A DNA stretch of 64,000 nt from Bacteroidota bacterium (GCA_029237825.1 JAQZBQ010000003.1:1-64000); one strand, 5' to 3'. Counted from the stretch's first letter, positions 54,029 through 62,836 are shown. Notes: generated by a model from the sequence alone, not told the origin. Numbers and translations: made by a program.

Positions 54029-55345
54029 TTAAGAAGATATTTCCATCTTTATTTTCCTGTTTTTAATCTTTTCTTCTTTTATCAATTGTAGAGTCTTAAT
54101 GATCTTATTTGCTTTTACAGCAACATAAGCGGAATGGTCAAGCACTTCAATCTTACCAAGTTCATCCTTTTGCAATTTCCCTTTCTGAAGCAGCATACCC
54201 ACAATATCCATCTTGTTGATTTTATCTTTCTTACCTGCAGCAATATAAAGCGTTTTCCATTCGCAGGGCGGCGGAAATTCCAATTTCTTTGGAAGAGATT
54301 CCTCGACTGGCTGGCTTTCTAAAAACTGGGGCAAATGATCTTCAATATCCAATAAAAAATAAACGGTACCGCTGGCGTGCATTCGAGCGGTTCTCCCGTT
54401 TCTATGAATCATTACATCTTCGGTTGCAGGCATCTGATAATGAATCACCGTTTCAATCTCGGGTATATCAAGACCTCTGGCCGCCAAATCCGTTGTTATT
54501 AATAAATTAATACTTCCGTTTCGCAGTTTAATCAGCGTTTTCTCTCTGTCTATTTGTTCAAGGCCACCATGATAAAAGCCATGCTCAACGTTATATAAGT
54601 TCAATTGCTCAGAAATACGGTTAACCGCATCCCGGTGATTACAAAAGACAAGAGTTGATTTGGATTTGATTTTACCAAGCAATAACATCAGCGCTTCAAG
54701 TTTATCGTCACCCTCAACCCTCACTGATTTTATTGATAATACCGAATTTGACTTACGTTGCCTTGAAGTAAAATCCAATTCCACACTATGCCTTAAGCCA
54801 ACAAAAGATGGCACCTCGTGCAGACTTGTGGCAGATGTTAAAATCCGCTTATTTAAATGCTTGCACTGCGAAACGATAAATTCCATCTCGTCTTTAAAAC
54901 CAAATTCAAGAGATTTATCAAATTCGTCAAGGATCAGCGTTTTTACATCATCGAGCAAAAGATTTTTCCGTCGGAGATGGTGAGCAATTCTTCCGGGTGT
55001 CCCAACGAGAACTGCGGGTGGATGTAGAAAGTTATTTTCCTCGATCCGCACAGAATGACCACCATAGCAGCAATTGATTTTAAAATTGGTATTCATCTGT
55101 TTAAACACCTGTTCAATTTGAATAGATAATTCCCTGGAAGGCACTACTATTAATACCTGGACATTTTTCTTCTCCTCATCCAATAACCCCAGAATAGGGA
55201 TTAAAAATCCAAGTGTTTTCCCCGATCCGGTTGGCGAAATCAAAACAACATCATTCTGCTTGGGAACAGCTTCCAACATGGCATTCTGCATCTCGTTCAA
55301 TTCTTTTATATTAAATTTTTCTAGGATTGACGAATAGTACATCAT
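54029..55345 (-). CDS. DEAD-box helicase with DEFD motif and DbpA-like C-terminus
   Basis: The 438 residues have SPTGSGKT (I), PSRELSIQ (Ia), DEFD in place of DEAD (LILDEFDKSLEFGF, II), SAT and HRNGRTARM in place of HRIGRTGR (VI). The last about 75 residues (from LYIAAGKKDKINKMDI) read as a DbpA-type RNA-recognition domain that in E. coli directs the helicase to 23S rRNA hairpin 92. Thus a ribosome-assembly role is plausible. Its end meets the TPM gene. Confidence 0.85.
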   Translation of the reverse strand: MMYYSSILEKFNIKELNEMQNAMLEAVPKQNDVVLISPTGSGKTLGFLIPILGLLDEEKKNVQVLIVVPSRELSIQIEQVFKQMNTNFKINCCYGGHSVRIEENNFLHPPAVLVGTPGRIAHHLRRKNLLLDDVKTLILDEFDKSLEFGFKDEMEFIVSQCKHLNKRILTSATSLHEVPSFVGLRHSVELDFTSRQRKSNSVLSIKSVRVEGDDKLEALMLLLGKIKSKSTLVFCNHRDAVNRISEQLNLYNVEHGFYHGGLEQIDREKTLIKLRNGSINLLITTDLAARGLDIPEIETVIHYQMPATEDVMIHRNGRTARMHASGTVYFLLDIEDHLPQFLESQPVEESLPKKLEFPPPCEWKTLYIAAGKKDKINKMDIVGMLLQKGKLQKDELGKIEVLDHSAYVAVKANKIIKTLQLIKEEKIKNRKIKMEISS

Positions 55346-55505
55346 GAAGGTTTAATTTTTCAGTAAATATAGTACAATTAAATCCCCCGCCTGTTTGTAA
55401 AAAACGACCTTACGAATCTGTATATTCCCATTCCTCGATGCATATAAATTTAAAATTGGTATTGCTGGTCAGTGGATTTTCTCATCATTAAACTTAAAAA
55501 GGTTC

Positions 55506-55513
55506 TATATTTG
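55506..55513 (+). promoter_or_regulatory. -7 box upstream of third DEAD-box gene
   Basis: TATATTTG matches TAnnTTTG exactly, 17 bases before the ATG at 55531. No clear -33 at normal spacing is seen. Confidence 0.45.
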
Positions 55514-55530
55514 AAATCAAACTTTTTCAA

Positions 55531-56673
55531 ATGCCTTTTTCGAATCTTGGATTGTCAGTTACTTTATTAAAAGCTCTGGCTGATCAAAAATATACCCAGC
55601 CCTACCCTATCCAGCAACAAGCTATTCCAGCCATTCTTGGCGGAAAAGATATTTTAGGTATTGCTCAAACAGGGTCAGGTAAAACCGCGAGTTTTGTACT
55701 ACCGATACTCCAGCAATTACTGGATGGCGGATCAACAAAAAAACGTCATATCAGGATCCTGGTATTGGTACCAACCCGGGAACTTGCTATTCAGGTAAAT
55801 GATGTGTTCAAAACTTTTGGCGGGCATCTTCTTCAACCTGTTAAAACATTGGCTGTTTATGGTGGAGTATCCATAAATTCCCAAAAAAACAATCTGGATC
55901 AGGTTGAAATTTTAGTAGCCACACCTGGCCGGTTACTCGAATTAATCTCTGATAAAGCCATTTCATTATCTGCCATTAAAACATTGGTTTTAGATGAAGC
56001 TGATAAAATGCTTAATCTGGGTTTCCAGGATGAAATGAAACAGGTTATATCCCTGCTCCCTAAAAACCGTCAAAACCTGTTATTCTCCGCTACTCTAAGC
56101 GAAGATTTAAACAGTATTAACCGCAATGTTTTGCGGGATCCAATGGTTATTAAAGTGGAAGAGGAAGAGAAAAATCTTGATCTTATTAAACAGTTTGGTT
56201 ACCTCATATCAGAAGAAAAGAAAGGTCCGTTATTACGCTACATATTAAAAACCCAGAAAATAAAACAGGTGTTAATTTTCACATCATCTGTACACAGGGC
56301 CGACGCAGTTGCATTAAAACTTAATCAAAATGGGATTGATGCATTTGCGATACACAGCAAAAAGAGCCAGGCTGGCCGGGAAGAAGCATTACATTTCTTT
56401 AAAGCCGGGAAAGTAAAAGTATTAGTTGCAACCGACCTGATGGCACGTGGTATCGATATTAAATATTTACCCTATGTGATAAATTACGAATTGCCGCGTT
56501 CGCCAAAAGATTACATTCATCGCATTGGAAGAACCGGAAGAGCCGAGTCGCCTGGCGAAGCTATCTCCTTGGTATCTCCTGACGAGGAACACCACTTTAA
56601 AATCATCCAGAAAAAAATGGGAAAACGGGCAACAATGATCGATGGTAATGCAATAAACCTGAAGGGTTTTTAA
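55531..56673 (+). CDS. DEAD-box RNA helicase (RhlE-like)
   Basis: The 380 residues carry the standard set: GIAQTGSGKTASF (I), PTRELAIQ (Ia), DEAD in LDEADKMLNLGF (II), SAT (III), TSSVHRA and HRIGRTGRAES (VI). It is the third DEAD-box gene within 5 kb, divergent from the preceding helicase. No C-terminal domain beyond the core is present. Confidence 0.94.
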   Translation: MPFSNLGLSVTLLKALADQKYTQPYPIQQQAIPAILGGKDILGIAQTGSGKTASFVLPILQQLLDGGSTKKRHIRILVLVPTRELAIQVNDVFKTFGGHLLQPVKTLAVYGGVSINSQKNNLDQVEILVATPGRLLELISDKAISLSAIKTLVLDEADKMLNLGFQDEMKQVISLLPKNRQNLLFSATLSEDLNSINRNVLRDPMVIKVEEEEKNLDLIKQFGYLISEEKKGPLLRYILKTQKIKQVLIFTSSVHRADAVALKLNQNGIDAFAIHSKKSQAGREEALHFFKAGKVKVLVATDLMARGIDIKYLPYVINYELPRSPKDYIHRIGRTGRAESPGEAISLVSPDEEHHFKIIQKKMGKRATMIDGNAINLKGF

Positions 56674-58869
56674 TTACAATTTAATTCCTACTACCAGGAT
56701 ATCATCTACCTGTTCTCTTTCCTGTCGCCAGTTAACCAACGTTTCCTCTAACATGTTGGATTGTTCAGTAACGGGTAAATGATGAATTCTTGAAAGCAGG
56801 GCCTGAAAATTCTTAGTCATAAATTTTTTACCTTTTTCGCCGCCAAATTGATCAACATAACCATCGGTGAAAATATACAGCATGCATCCTGCCCCAATAT
56901 TAAGTTCATGATTTTTAAAATGATAATCTTCCGCAGTGTAACCGCCAATTGAGCGACTGTCGCCATCAACTTTATGAAAATTATCAGTTAAATAATAAAA
57001 AGGACGCATAGCTCCAGCGTACTCAACTTTCTTGCTTTCAATTTCGATCGTACAGATTGCAATATCCATTCCGTCAGTTGTTTCTGATTTAATGGATTCT
57101 TGTTTTAGCGCGCGCTTCATACTGCGATTCAGTTGATTAAGTATTTCCGCCGGTTGCGTAATACCTTTTTCAATAATAATCTGATTGAGCATATCATTTC
57201 CAATCATACTCATAAATGCTCCCGGCACACCGTGTCCGGTACAATCAGCTACAGCAATGATAATTTTTTCCTGCCGTTCTGCGTAAAAGTAAAAGTCCCC
57301 GCTCACTATATCCTTAGGTTTGTAAAATACAAAACAGTCTTTTAAATATTTTTCCATTTCTTCTTTTGAAGGAAGAATTGCTTTTTGAATCCTGCTGGCA
57401 TAATTGATACTATCTGTAATACTCTTATTCTTTTCAGCAATTTGATCACGGCTCGATTCTATGATATGGTAAGCGTTGGCAAGTTCCATATTTTTCTGCT
57501 CAAGTTTAAAATTAGCCTTTTGCTTTTGGCGTACACCTGCAAATAAACCAATCGCAAATAAACATGCTACTATAAACCCTCCTGCAATCACATTTTTAGT
57601 GAGCCTTTGATTTTTTAACTCGATGTCACGAATTTTAAGTTCCTTATTTTGAGCCTCAGTTTTCAATTTCTCGCTTTGCAATTCTCTCTGCTTGAGTTGA
57701 TTTTCACGTTTACGTTGGAGCGCTTCCATTTTATTCTGAAGTGATTCCATCCTTTGTTGCTCGAACTCAAACTGTTGATGCTTTGTTTGAAGTGCCTGGA
57801 TTTCCTTCGCTCTGGTAAGTAAAGCAATTTCCTTTTCCTTCCGGTCATTGTCAAACCGCGTCTGCATCTCAATTAACTTAGATGAACTTTCTTTATTGAA
57901 AATGCTATCCTTGATCACCGTGTACAGCTTGTAATATTTTAAAGCATTTTTAGTACTATCAAGCTTTTCATAAATTAACGACAAACTGAGATAGGCTCCC
58001 TTCAACGCAGATTTATAGCCTACTTCTTGCGCCAGCTTTATTCCTTTTATTTCCGACTCAATCGCCTGTTGAAAGTCCCCTTGCTTTTCATAAATATTGC
58101 CCATGTCAATGTAACTCATCGCCATCCCTTTCTTATTATTAAGGTCTTTTCGGATGCCAAACGCTTTCTGTTGGTACTCCATCGCAAGGGCATAATTACC
58201 AAGTTCAAAATAGATGGATCCGATATTACCCAGACTGGAAGAAGTCCCTTTTCTGTCACCTGACTCTTCCTTCAATTTCAAGGATTTAAGCTGATAATCG
58301 AGTGCTTTTTCATATTCCTTTTGCTCCATGTAGATAATGCCAATATTATTATAGCAACCGGAAATTCCATCCTTGTCATTTAACTCTTCCCGTATTTTCA
58401 ATGACTTCAACTGGTATTCAAGGGCCAACTTATTGTTTCCTTGAGCAGAATAAATATTCCCAATACCCATCAAGCCATTCGCAATTCCCTTTTTATCTCC
58501 AAGCTCTTCAACCACTTTTAACGCTTTCAGATAATACTCTAATGAAGAGTTATAATTGCCTTCGAGGTAAAAACTATTCGCAATGGAATTACTGCTGTTA
58601 ACCTTACCCTGGGCATAGTTTGTTTTTTCAGCTAATTCCAACGCTGACATGCTATACCAACGCGCACGTGAAGGCTCGGTTCGCAAATGCATTTCACCAA
58701 GCCGGTTTAAGATTTCAATTTTAGATTTTGTATCCGTGGTCGATTGAAGTTTTTTCTCCCATTCAACAATCATTTCATTCTGCTGACTAAAAACAGAATG
58801 GGCACTCATTAGAAAGAGGAGAAGTAATTTAGTTAAGGATACAGGAAAGCAGGTAGCTATCCCACTCAA
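56674..58869 (-). CDS. TPR sensor with SpoIIE-type PP2C phosphatase domain
   Basis: The 731 residues start at a TTG (58869) with a signal peptide ending VFSQ, then about seven TPR helix pairs (about 40-320), a coiled coil (about 330-420), a membrane helix (about 423-445), and a SpoIIE/PP2C domain (about 500-731, with a DCTGHGVPGAFMSM metal motif near 543 and a closing DDILVVGIKL). This architecture is common in Bacteroidota and would sense envelope signals and dephosphorylate an anti-anti-sigma-type substrate; that link is inferred. A variant -7 box (TATTTTCG) lies just upstream. Confidence 0.88.
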   Translation of the reverse strand: MSGIATCFPVSLTKLLLLFLMSAHSVFSQQNEMIVEWEKKLQSTTDTKSKIEILNRLGEMHLRTEPSRARWYSMSALELAEKTNYAQGKVNSSNSIANSFYLEGNYNSSLEYYLKALKVVEELGDKKGIANGLMGIGNIYSAQGNNKLALEYQLKSLKIREELNDKDGISGCYNNIGIIYMEQKEYEKALDYQLKSLKLKEESGDRKGTSSSLGNIGSIYFELGNYALAMEYQQKAFGIRKDLNNKKGMAMSYIDMGNIYEKQGDFQQAIESEIKGIKLAQEVGYKSALKGAYLSLSLIYEKLDSTKNALKYYKLYTVIKDSIFNKESSSKLIEMQTRFDNDRKEKEIALLTRAKEIQALQTKHQQFEFEQQRMESLQNKMEALQRKRENQLKQRELQSEKLKTEAQNKELKIRDIELKNQRLTKNVIAGGFIVACLFAIGLFAGVRQKQKANFKLEQKNMELANAYHIIESSRDQIAEKNKSITDSINYASRIQKAILPSKEEMEKYLKDCFVFYKPKDIVSGDFYFYAERQEKIIIAVADCTGHGVPGAFMSMIGNDMLNQIIIEKGITQPAEILNQLNRSMKRALKQESIKSETTDGMDIAICTIEIESKKVEYAGAMRPFYYLTDNFHKVDGDSRSIGGYTAEDYHFKNHELNIGAGCMLYIFTDGYVDQFGGEKGKKFMTKNFQALLSRIHHLPVTEQSNMLEETLVNWRQEREQVDDILVVGIKL

Positions 58870-58980
58870 TATGCCGAAAATATGTTGCCGTATAAAAATG
58901 GTATTTTTGTATTGACGGTTATTTTCAAATATAGAAGATTTAAGTGAAAATCAGGAACCTAAATATTAAATTTTTACTTC

Positions 58981-59010
58981 TTGTGCGGTTAGCTGAAATC
59001 AATAAATTTG
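58981..59010 (+). promoter_or_regulatory. Promoter of the LOG-family gene
   Basis: TTG (58981-58983) and TAAATTTG (59003-59010) are 19 bases apart, a consensus Bacteroidota pair, 25 bases upstream of the ATG at 59036. Confidence 0.75.
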
Positions 59011-59035
59011 GACCTGGTGGAATATAATTAAAGCA

Positions 59036-59770
59036 ATGCTAAAAAGATTAAACAAAGCAGAACGGAAGTTTTTAGATGGACCAATGTCCCGTTGGACTGA
59101 GCTTAAATACGCGTTCACCATTTTCTATCAAATGATTATCGGTTTACGAAAATTGCATTTTATTGGTCCTTGCGTTACTGTTTTTGGATCTGCTCGTTTT
59201 AAGGAAGACCATCCCTATTACAAGCTAACAAGAACATTATCAGCGGAAATTGCCAAGCTGGGTTTTGCAATCATGACTGGCGGTGGACCAGGTATCATGG
59301 AAGCTGCAAACCGCGGCGCCAAAGAAGTTGGAGGATTATCGATTGGCTGTAACATTGTTTTGCCAGAAGAACAACATATCAATCCCTATATGGATAAATA
59401 TGTCTTAATAGATTATTTTTTCGTTCGTAAAGTTCTGCTCCGGAAATATTCATTTGCATTTATTGTAATGCCCGGTGGTTTTGGCACCATGGATGAATTT
59501 TTTGAAGCACTTACGCTGGTACAAACCAAGAAGACAGAAAAATTTCCAATTGTTGTCATGGGCGTGGATTACCATAAAGACCTGCTTGAACATATTCAGC
59601 GAATGATTATGGAACAAACTATCAACGCAGATGATCTTCAGTTAATTCTATTTACGGATTCAGTGGATGCTGCGATTGAACATCTCAAAAAATTCTCTAT
59701 TGATGCTTTTAATTTGAAATTAAGGGAAGCTAAAAAAAGATGGTGGATTTTTGGTGAATTCGACTATTAA
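59036..59770 (+). CDS. LOG-family Rossmann protein (cytokinin riboside phosphoribohydrolase-like)
   Basis: The 244 residues match the TIGR00730/LOG family: GSARF, MTGGGPGIMEAAN, and the PGGFGTMDEFFEAL motif that holds the catalytic residues. Bacterial LOG proteins hydrolyse AMP or related nucleotides. Its 3' end meets the terminator of the first TPP-like RNA on the other strand. It has its own promoter. Confidence 0.9.
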   Translation: MLKRLNKAERKFLDGPMSRWTELKYAFTIFYQMIIGLRKLHFIGPCVTVFGSARFKEDHPYYKLTRTLSAEIAKLGFAIMTGGGPGIMEAANRGAKEVGGLSIGCNIVLPEEQHINPYMDKYVLIDYFFVRKVLLRKYSFAFIVMPGGFGTMDEFFEALTLVQTKKTEKFPIVVMGVDYHKDLLEHIQRMIMEQTINADDLQLILFTDSVDAAIEHLKKFSIDAFNLKLREAKKRWWIFGEFDY

Positions 59771-59780
59771 TTTTAATAGT

Positions 59781-59814
59781 AAAAAAATACCCCCCCATAT
59801 TGCTATGAGAGGGT
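59781..59814 (-). terminator. Terminator of TPP-like unit 1
   Basis: On the minus strand ACCCTCTCATA and TATGGGGGGGT pair (with wobbles) over GCAA and are followed, after one A, by seven T. On the plus strand it also follows the LOG gene. Confidence 0.85.
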
Positions 59815-59817
59815 TAT

Positions 59818-59905
59818 ATTTACTTTTCTTTCGCCGGTATTACCCGGATCAAGTTATAAGGGTTTATTTCTCAGATTTCTCGTTCAAAACCTCCCCTAAA
59901 TAAAT
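59818..59905 (-). ncRNA. TPP riboswitch (THI element), unit 1
   Basis: Read on the minus strand the element has the TPP-aptamer core: an AT-rich P1 (ATTTATTT with AAGTAAAT), AGGGGA at the P2 start, CTGAGA, ACCCTT, AACTTGATCCGGGTAATA and CCGGCGAAAG, in the right order and spacing. A -7 box (TACCTTTG, 59922-59915) lies just upstream. It is followed by a strong terminator but by no gene on that strand: the next bases downstream belong to the convergent LOG gene. It is thus a gene-less TPP-binding RNA unless a distant or lost partner exists. Confidence 0.85.
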
Positions 59906-59914
59906 AATATAATT

Positions 59915-59922
59915 CAAAGGTA
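59915..59922 (-). promoter_or_regulatory. -7 box of TPP-like unit 1
   Basis: TACCTTTG on the minus strand is an exact TAnnTTTG match, about 10-17 bases before the riboswitch P1. The same arrangement, one base off, precedes unit 2. Confidence 0.6.
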
Positions 59923-59999
59923 ACTCCTAAGTGAAAGAAAGAAACTTATTTTCGGTGAGCAGTGTTTTTTAATAGCTCATTCTACTCTTCATTTGGGAT

Positions 60000-60033
60000 A
60001 AAAAAATACCCCCTCATATTTCTATGAGAGGGT
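60000..60033 (-). terminator. Terminator of TPP-like unit 2
   Basis: ACCCTCTCATA and TATGAGGGGGT pair over a GAAA loop and are followed, after one A, by seven T on the minus strand. It is a close copy of the unit 1 terminator. Confidence 0.88.
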
Positions 60034-60035
60034 TA

Positions 60036-60124
60036 CACTTATTTTTCTCTACCCGGTATAGTCCCGGTTTGAGCGGAGAGCCGGTTTCAGATACTAAATC
60101 ATAAAACTTTGCCCTCAATAAATT
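60036..60124 (-). ncRNA. Degenerate TPP-like RNA, unit 2
   Basis: This is a diverged copy of unit 1. It keeps an AT-rich P1 (AATTTATT with AATAAGTG), a GAGGGC start, CTGAAA in place of CTGAGA, ACCGGGACTATACCGGG in place of the TGATCCGGGTAATACCGG block, and the same terminator. The conserved ACCCTT and UGAUC segments are lost, so TPP binding is doubtful. A box TACCTTTA (60140-60133), one base off the consensus, precedes it. No gene follows on the minus strand other than unit 1. Confidence 0.6.
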
Positions 60125-60223
60125 ATATAGTATAAAGGTAATCACCCAAAAGGCTATTGATTAAAATTTTAGGTAAACCAACTTATTGCATAGCCGGAAG
60201 TTCTGGAATTATTGGTATTATTA

Positions 60224-61243
60224 TTAAAAATCCCTTTCTTCAATCGAACCATCCATGTATTTTGCGAAACGTTGAAATTTTTCTGAGTGTACTTGCTCGT
60301 ATTCCGGCCATGGCCAACCTCCAAATTGCGATTGATGATATTCTTCAAACGCTTCGTTAATCTCAGCTTTACTATTCATTACAAACGGACCATATTGTAC
60401 CACAGGTTCGTTAATGGGCCGTCCCTGTAAAATTAAAACCCTCGCATCTTTAGCAATTGCACTAATCAGTATTTCCGCTTCGGGATTAACTTCAACTGCA
60501 TGATAACTATTTATCCGCGTACCGTTAATTAAAATTTCTGTACCTGAATAAAAGTAAATCGTACGGTTAATACCAGCAGCTGCCTTAGGTATTGTAAAGC
60601 TACTGTCTGCATCCATTTTTAAATTCCACACGCCAACTTCGTTCTGAGGATCAGATGCCCAGGAATCTGGCGGAGGTGTTGGAGGGTTAATTCCAAACAA
60701 CGATCCTGCAATTATTTCCACATGGGTATTTTTCCCATTATTATCATTATGAACATACACTGGAATTGATTCTTTCCAAAACATTTTAAAATGTGGTTCG
60801 ACCTGTTTACTTTTTCGCGGAAGGTTCAACCAAATTTGAAAAAGTTCGAGCGAATTTGTTCTATCGGCATGGATCAATGGAAACATCTCTGAATGCAAAA
60901 CACCTTTTCCTGCGGTCATCCATTGAACATCACCATCTCCATACCTACCAGCTGCTCCAAGAGAATCCGCATGATCAACAATACCTTTTCTTACAATGGT
61001 AATAGTTTCAAATCCTTTATGCGGATGCCCCGGGAAACCCGGCACCGATTTGCCATGATACATTCGGAATCCATCTTTCGTAATAAAATCATCACCAGGG
61101 CTTCGGCCGGTCAGGTATTTCTTATCAAGACCCATGTTAGCGTTTCCGGGAGGAAAAGTATCTTCATGATGAACGCAAAATAAAAAGGGATCTTGCGTTT
61201 CCCATTGAAAGCCTAACGGTTTAATATTGAGGATTGCGTTCAT
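60224..61243 (-). CDS. Pirin family protein
   Basis: The 339 residues form a bicupin. N-terminal metal site residues are visible in HPHKGFETITIV and in GDVQWMTAGKGVLHSE, both classic pirin signatures. Pirins have redox or quercetinase-like activity; the exact substrate is unknown. A -7 box (CAAAAATA on plus, i.e. TATTTTTG on minus, 61270-61263) precedes the ATG. Its 3' end lies just upstream of the TPP-like units. Confidence 0.9.
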   Translation of the reverse strand: MNAILNIKPLGFQWETQDPFLFCVHHEDTFPPGNANMGLDKKYLTGRSPGDDFITKDGFRMYHGKSVPGFPGHPHKGFETITIVRKGIVDHADSLGAAGRYGDGDVQWMTAGKGVLHSEMFPLIHADRTNSLELFQIWLNLPRKSKQVEPHFKMFWKESIPVYVHNDNNGKNTHVEIIAGSLFGINPPTPPPDSWASDPQNEVGVWNLKMDADSSFTIPKAAAGINRTIYFYSGTEILINGTRINSYHAVEVNPEAEILISAIAKDARVLILQGRPINEPVVQYGPFVMNSKAEINEAFEEYHQSQFGGWPWPEYEQVHSEKFQRFAKYMDGSIEERDF

Positions 61244-61322
61244 GTATTTACGAATTAAACATCAAAAATAATGATTCTCTCGATAGATATCCTTTTATAC
61301 CCGAATATTGCAATGCGGAACC

Positions 61323-61730
61323 CTAACTGGATAATGGGAATTGAAGTGGAATTGAAGACAGCCATTTCATTGCTTTTTCTTCCGATGTAAATGCTTTAAA
61401 TGGTAATTTAGATTTATTGAACTGGTTCATAAATTCCGCGGCAAACCTGTAAAGGTCATTTTTTACAAGGATAGCACTTCCTCGAAATAGTGGCATGTTA
61501 TTAAAATCAGACAAAACAAGCTTACCTTGGTTGGTAATATTCACCTTTTCACGTACATCTGAAAAAGTCAGGTATGGCTTTAATCCGCTTAATTTTTCAG
61601 AAAGAGAAATTAATTCACGAATTTCAGGGAACCCAAGTTCTGCGCCCTCTTTATATCGAAAACATACAACCGGTTCCTGGTAAGAAATAGAAACGTAAGA
61701 TAGATCGATGGAGTTCATACTAAATTGCAT
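61323..61730 (-). CDS. STAS/SEC14-like protein (DUF7793-like)
   Basis: From the ATG at 61730 the protein has 135 residues and ends EEKAMKWLSSIPL, very like the end of the 50922 gene. A TTG at 61757 would add nine residues and an ATG at 61718 would remove four; both are possible. The fold is likely a small alpha/beta STAS-type domain. It lies in a cluster of small genes with a copper-binding protein and a ferritin-like protein, so a stress role is plausible but not shown. Confidence 0.6.
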   Translation of the reverse strand: MQFSMNSIDLSYVSISYQEPVVCFRYKEGAELGFPEIRELISLSEKLSGLKPYLTFSDVREKVNITNQGKLVLSDFNNMPLFRGSAILVKNDLYRFAAEFMNQFNKSKLPFKAFTSEEKAMKWLSSIPLQFPLSS

Positions 61731-61868
61731 TGTAAATTTACGAAATCCTATTTCCAAAAACCCTAATAAATCTTAAAAATATATAACAGGTAAAGTCCTA
61801 ACCTTGTAAATTCCAATACAAATGTATCCTTCAGGCAATTATTGGTTAACTTCATTAAAAAAAACATC

Positions 61869-62093
61869 ATGTGGTCATACAATACGTTGGTACAAAAAGA
61901 CAATAAGGTTATTGATATTATTGAAAAAATAGCAATGGATTTCAAACCTGCATTACATATTGAAACCTCTGCTTTTAGTAATGAATATAGCAGGTTAACT
62001 ATCCATTTTGAATCTGTCGAAAAACAAAATGAATTTCTCGCAGCGCTTTCAAAATCAGGAATTAATAATGATGTGTGTGACCTGAGTATTTGA
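61869..62093 (+). CDS. Small hypothetical protein
   Basis: From the ATG at 61869 the protein has 74 residues, beginning MWSYNTLVQKDNK. It has no signal peptide or recognised motif, and mixes alpha and beta segments (LTIHFESVEKQNEFLAALSK). It runs divergently from the 61323-61730 gene and converges with the next gene. Coding is plausible from its sequence texture but unproven. A TTG at 61842 is the alternative start. Confidence 0.45.
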   Translation: MWSYNTLVQKDNKVIDIIEKIAMDFKPALHIETSAFSNEYSRLTIHFESVEKQNEFLAALSKSGINNDVCDLSI

Positions 62094-62109
62094 TTTGAAA
62101 ACAGCTCTG

Positions 62110-62421
62110 CTATTTAAAAGAAGTCTTTTCGCCAAGTATATGCATACTAAAACTATTATCACCTACAAAAACAACACACATTTTTGAAGGCTGGTGAACA
62201 ATGGCGTGCTTGATATTGTCAGGTAATGTATGGAATTCATCCGCGTTGTGAGTTGGAGAAACCGGAATGCAATCGATGTATTGATTTTTACCAGCCAGGC
62301 GGGCCTCGCTTAATTTAACAAGTAAAACAGAATTGTTACCCTTAATCGTATCCTGATAGGTTTTAATTAAAGAATATTTATTCTCATGGACAATTTTTTC
62401 GGATAATGCTTCGAAATTCAT
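62110..62421 (-). CDS. Small hypothetical protein
   Basis: The 103 residues start at an ATG and contain alternating strands and helices with no known motif; several His residues (HNADEFH, IKHAIVHQ) and one Cys are notable. It lies 78 bases downstream of the copper-binding protein gene on the same strand, so it may be co-transcribed. Function is unknown. Confidence 0.5.
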   Translation of the reverse strand: MNFEALSEKIVHENKYSLIKTYQDTIKGNNSVLLVKLSEARLAGKNQYIDCIPVSPTHNADEFHTLPDNIKHAIVHQPSKMCVVFVGDNSFSMHILGEKTSFK

Positions 62422-62499
62422 TATTCAAATGATTGTTTATACTCAAAAATAGAAAAAAATTCATTGGGTTTCTATTTGTATCTCACTTTTTCATGCTTT

Positions 62500-62817
62500 T
62501 CATTTCCTACACGCATCGGCACATTTTCTGCACACCTCTGCGCATTTCTGACAATGGCTTACTTCATGTTTTCCGCATTCTTCTGCACATTTCATACAAA
62601 TTTCAGCGCACTCATTCAGTAAATGAATAGCGTGGTCTGAACGTCGCGCCACAAAAGCAGCCGTTACTGAGCAAAACTGTGCGCAATCCATATCCAGCTT
62701 AATGCATTCCGCCATCATGTTCACATCCGGTTCATTTAAACATGCCGTCAGGCACCGTTGACACTCCGCAGAACACTCTGCAAGCGTTTCAAGTAATATC
62801 GTATTTTGTTTTTCCAT
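62500..62817 (-). CDS. Four-helix-bundle copper-binding protein (DUF326/Csp-like)
   Basis: The 105 residues carry repeated Cys motifs along four helices: CSAECQRCLTAC, CIKLDMDCAQFC, CAEICMKCAEEC and CQKCAEVCRKCADAC. This pattern matches the bacterial four-helix copper-storage proteins that hold many Cu(I) ions in a Cys-lined core. It lies 19 bases after the 62837 gene and upstream of the 62110 gene on the minus strand, in a likely stress operon. Confidence 0.88.
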   Translation of the reverse strand: MEKQNTILLETLAECSAECQRCLTACLNEPDVNMMAECIKLDMDCAQFCSVTAAFVARRSDHAIHLLNECAEICMKCAEECGKHEVSHCQKCAEVCRKCADACRK

Positions 62818-62836
62818 CAGTATGCAATTATTGATT

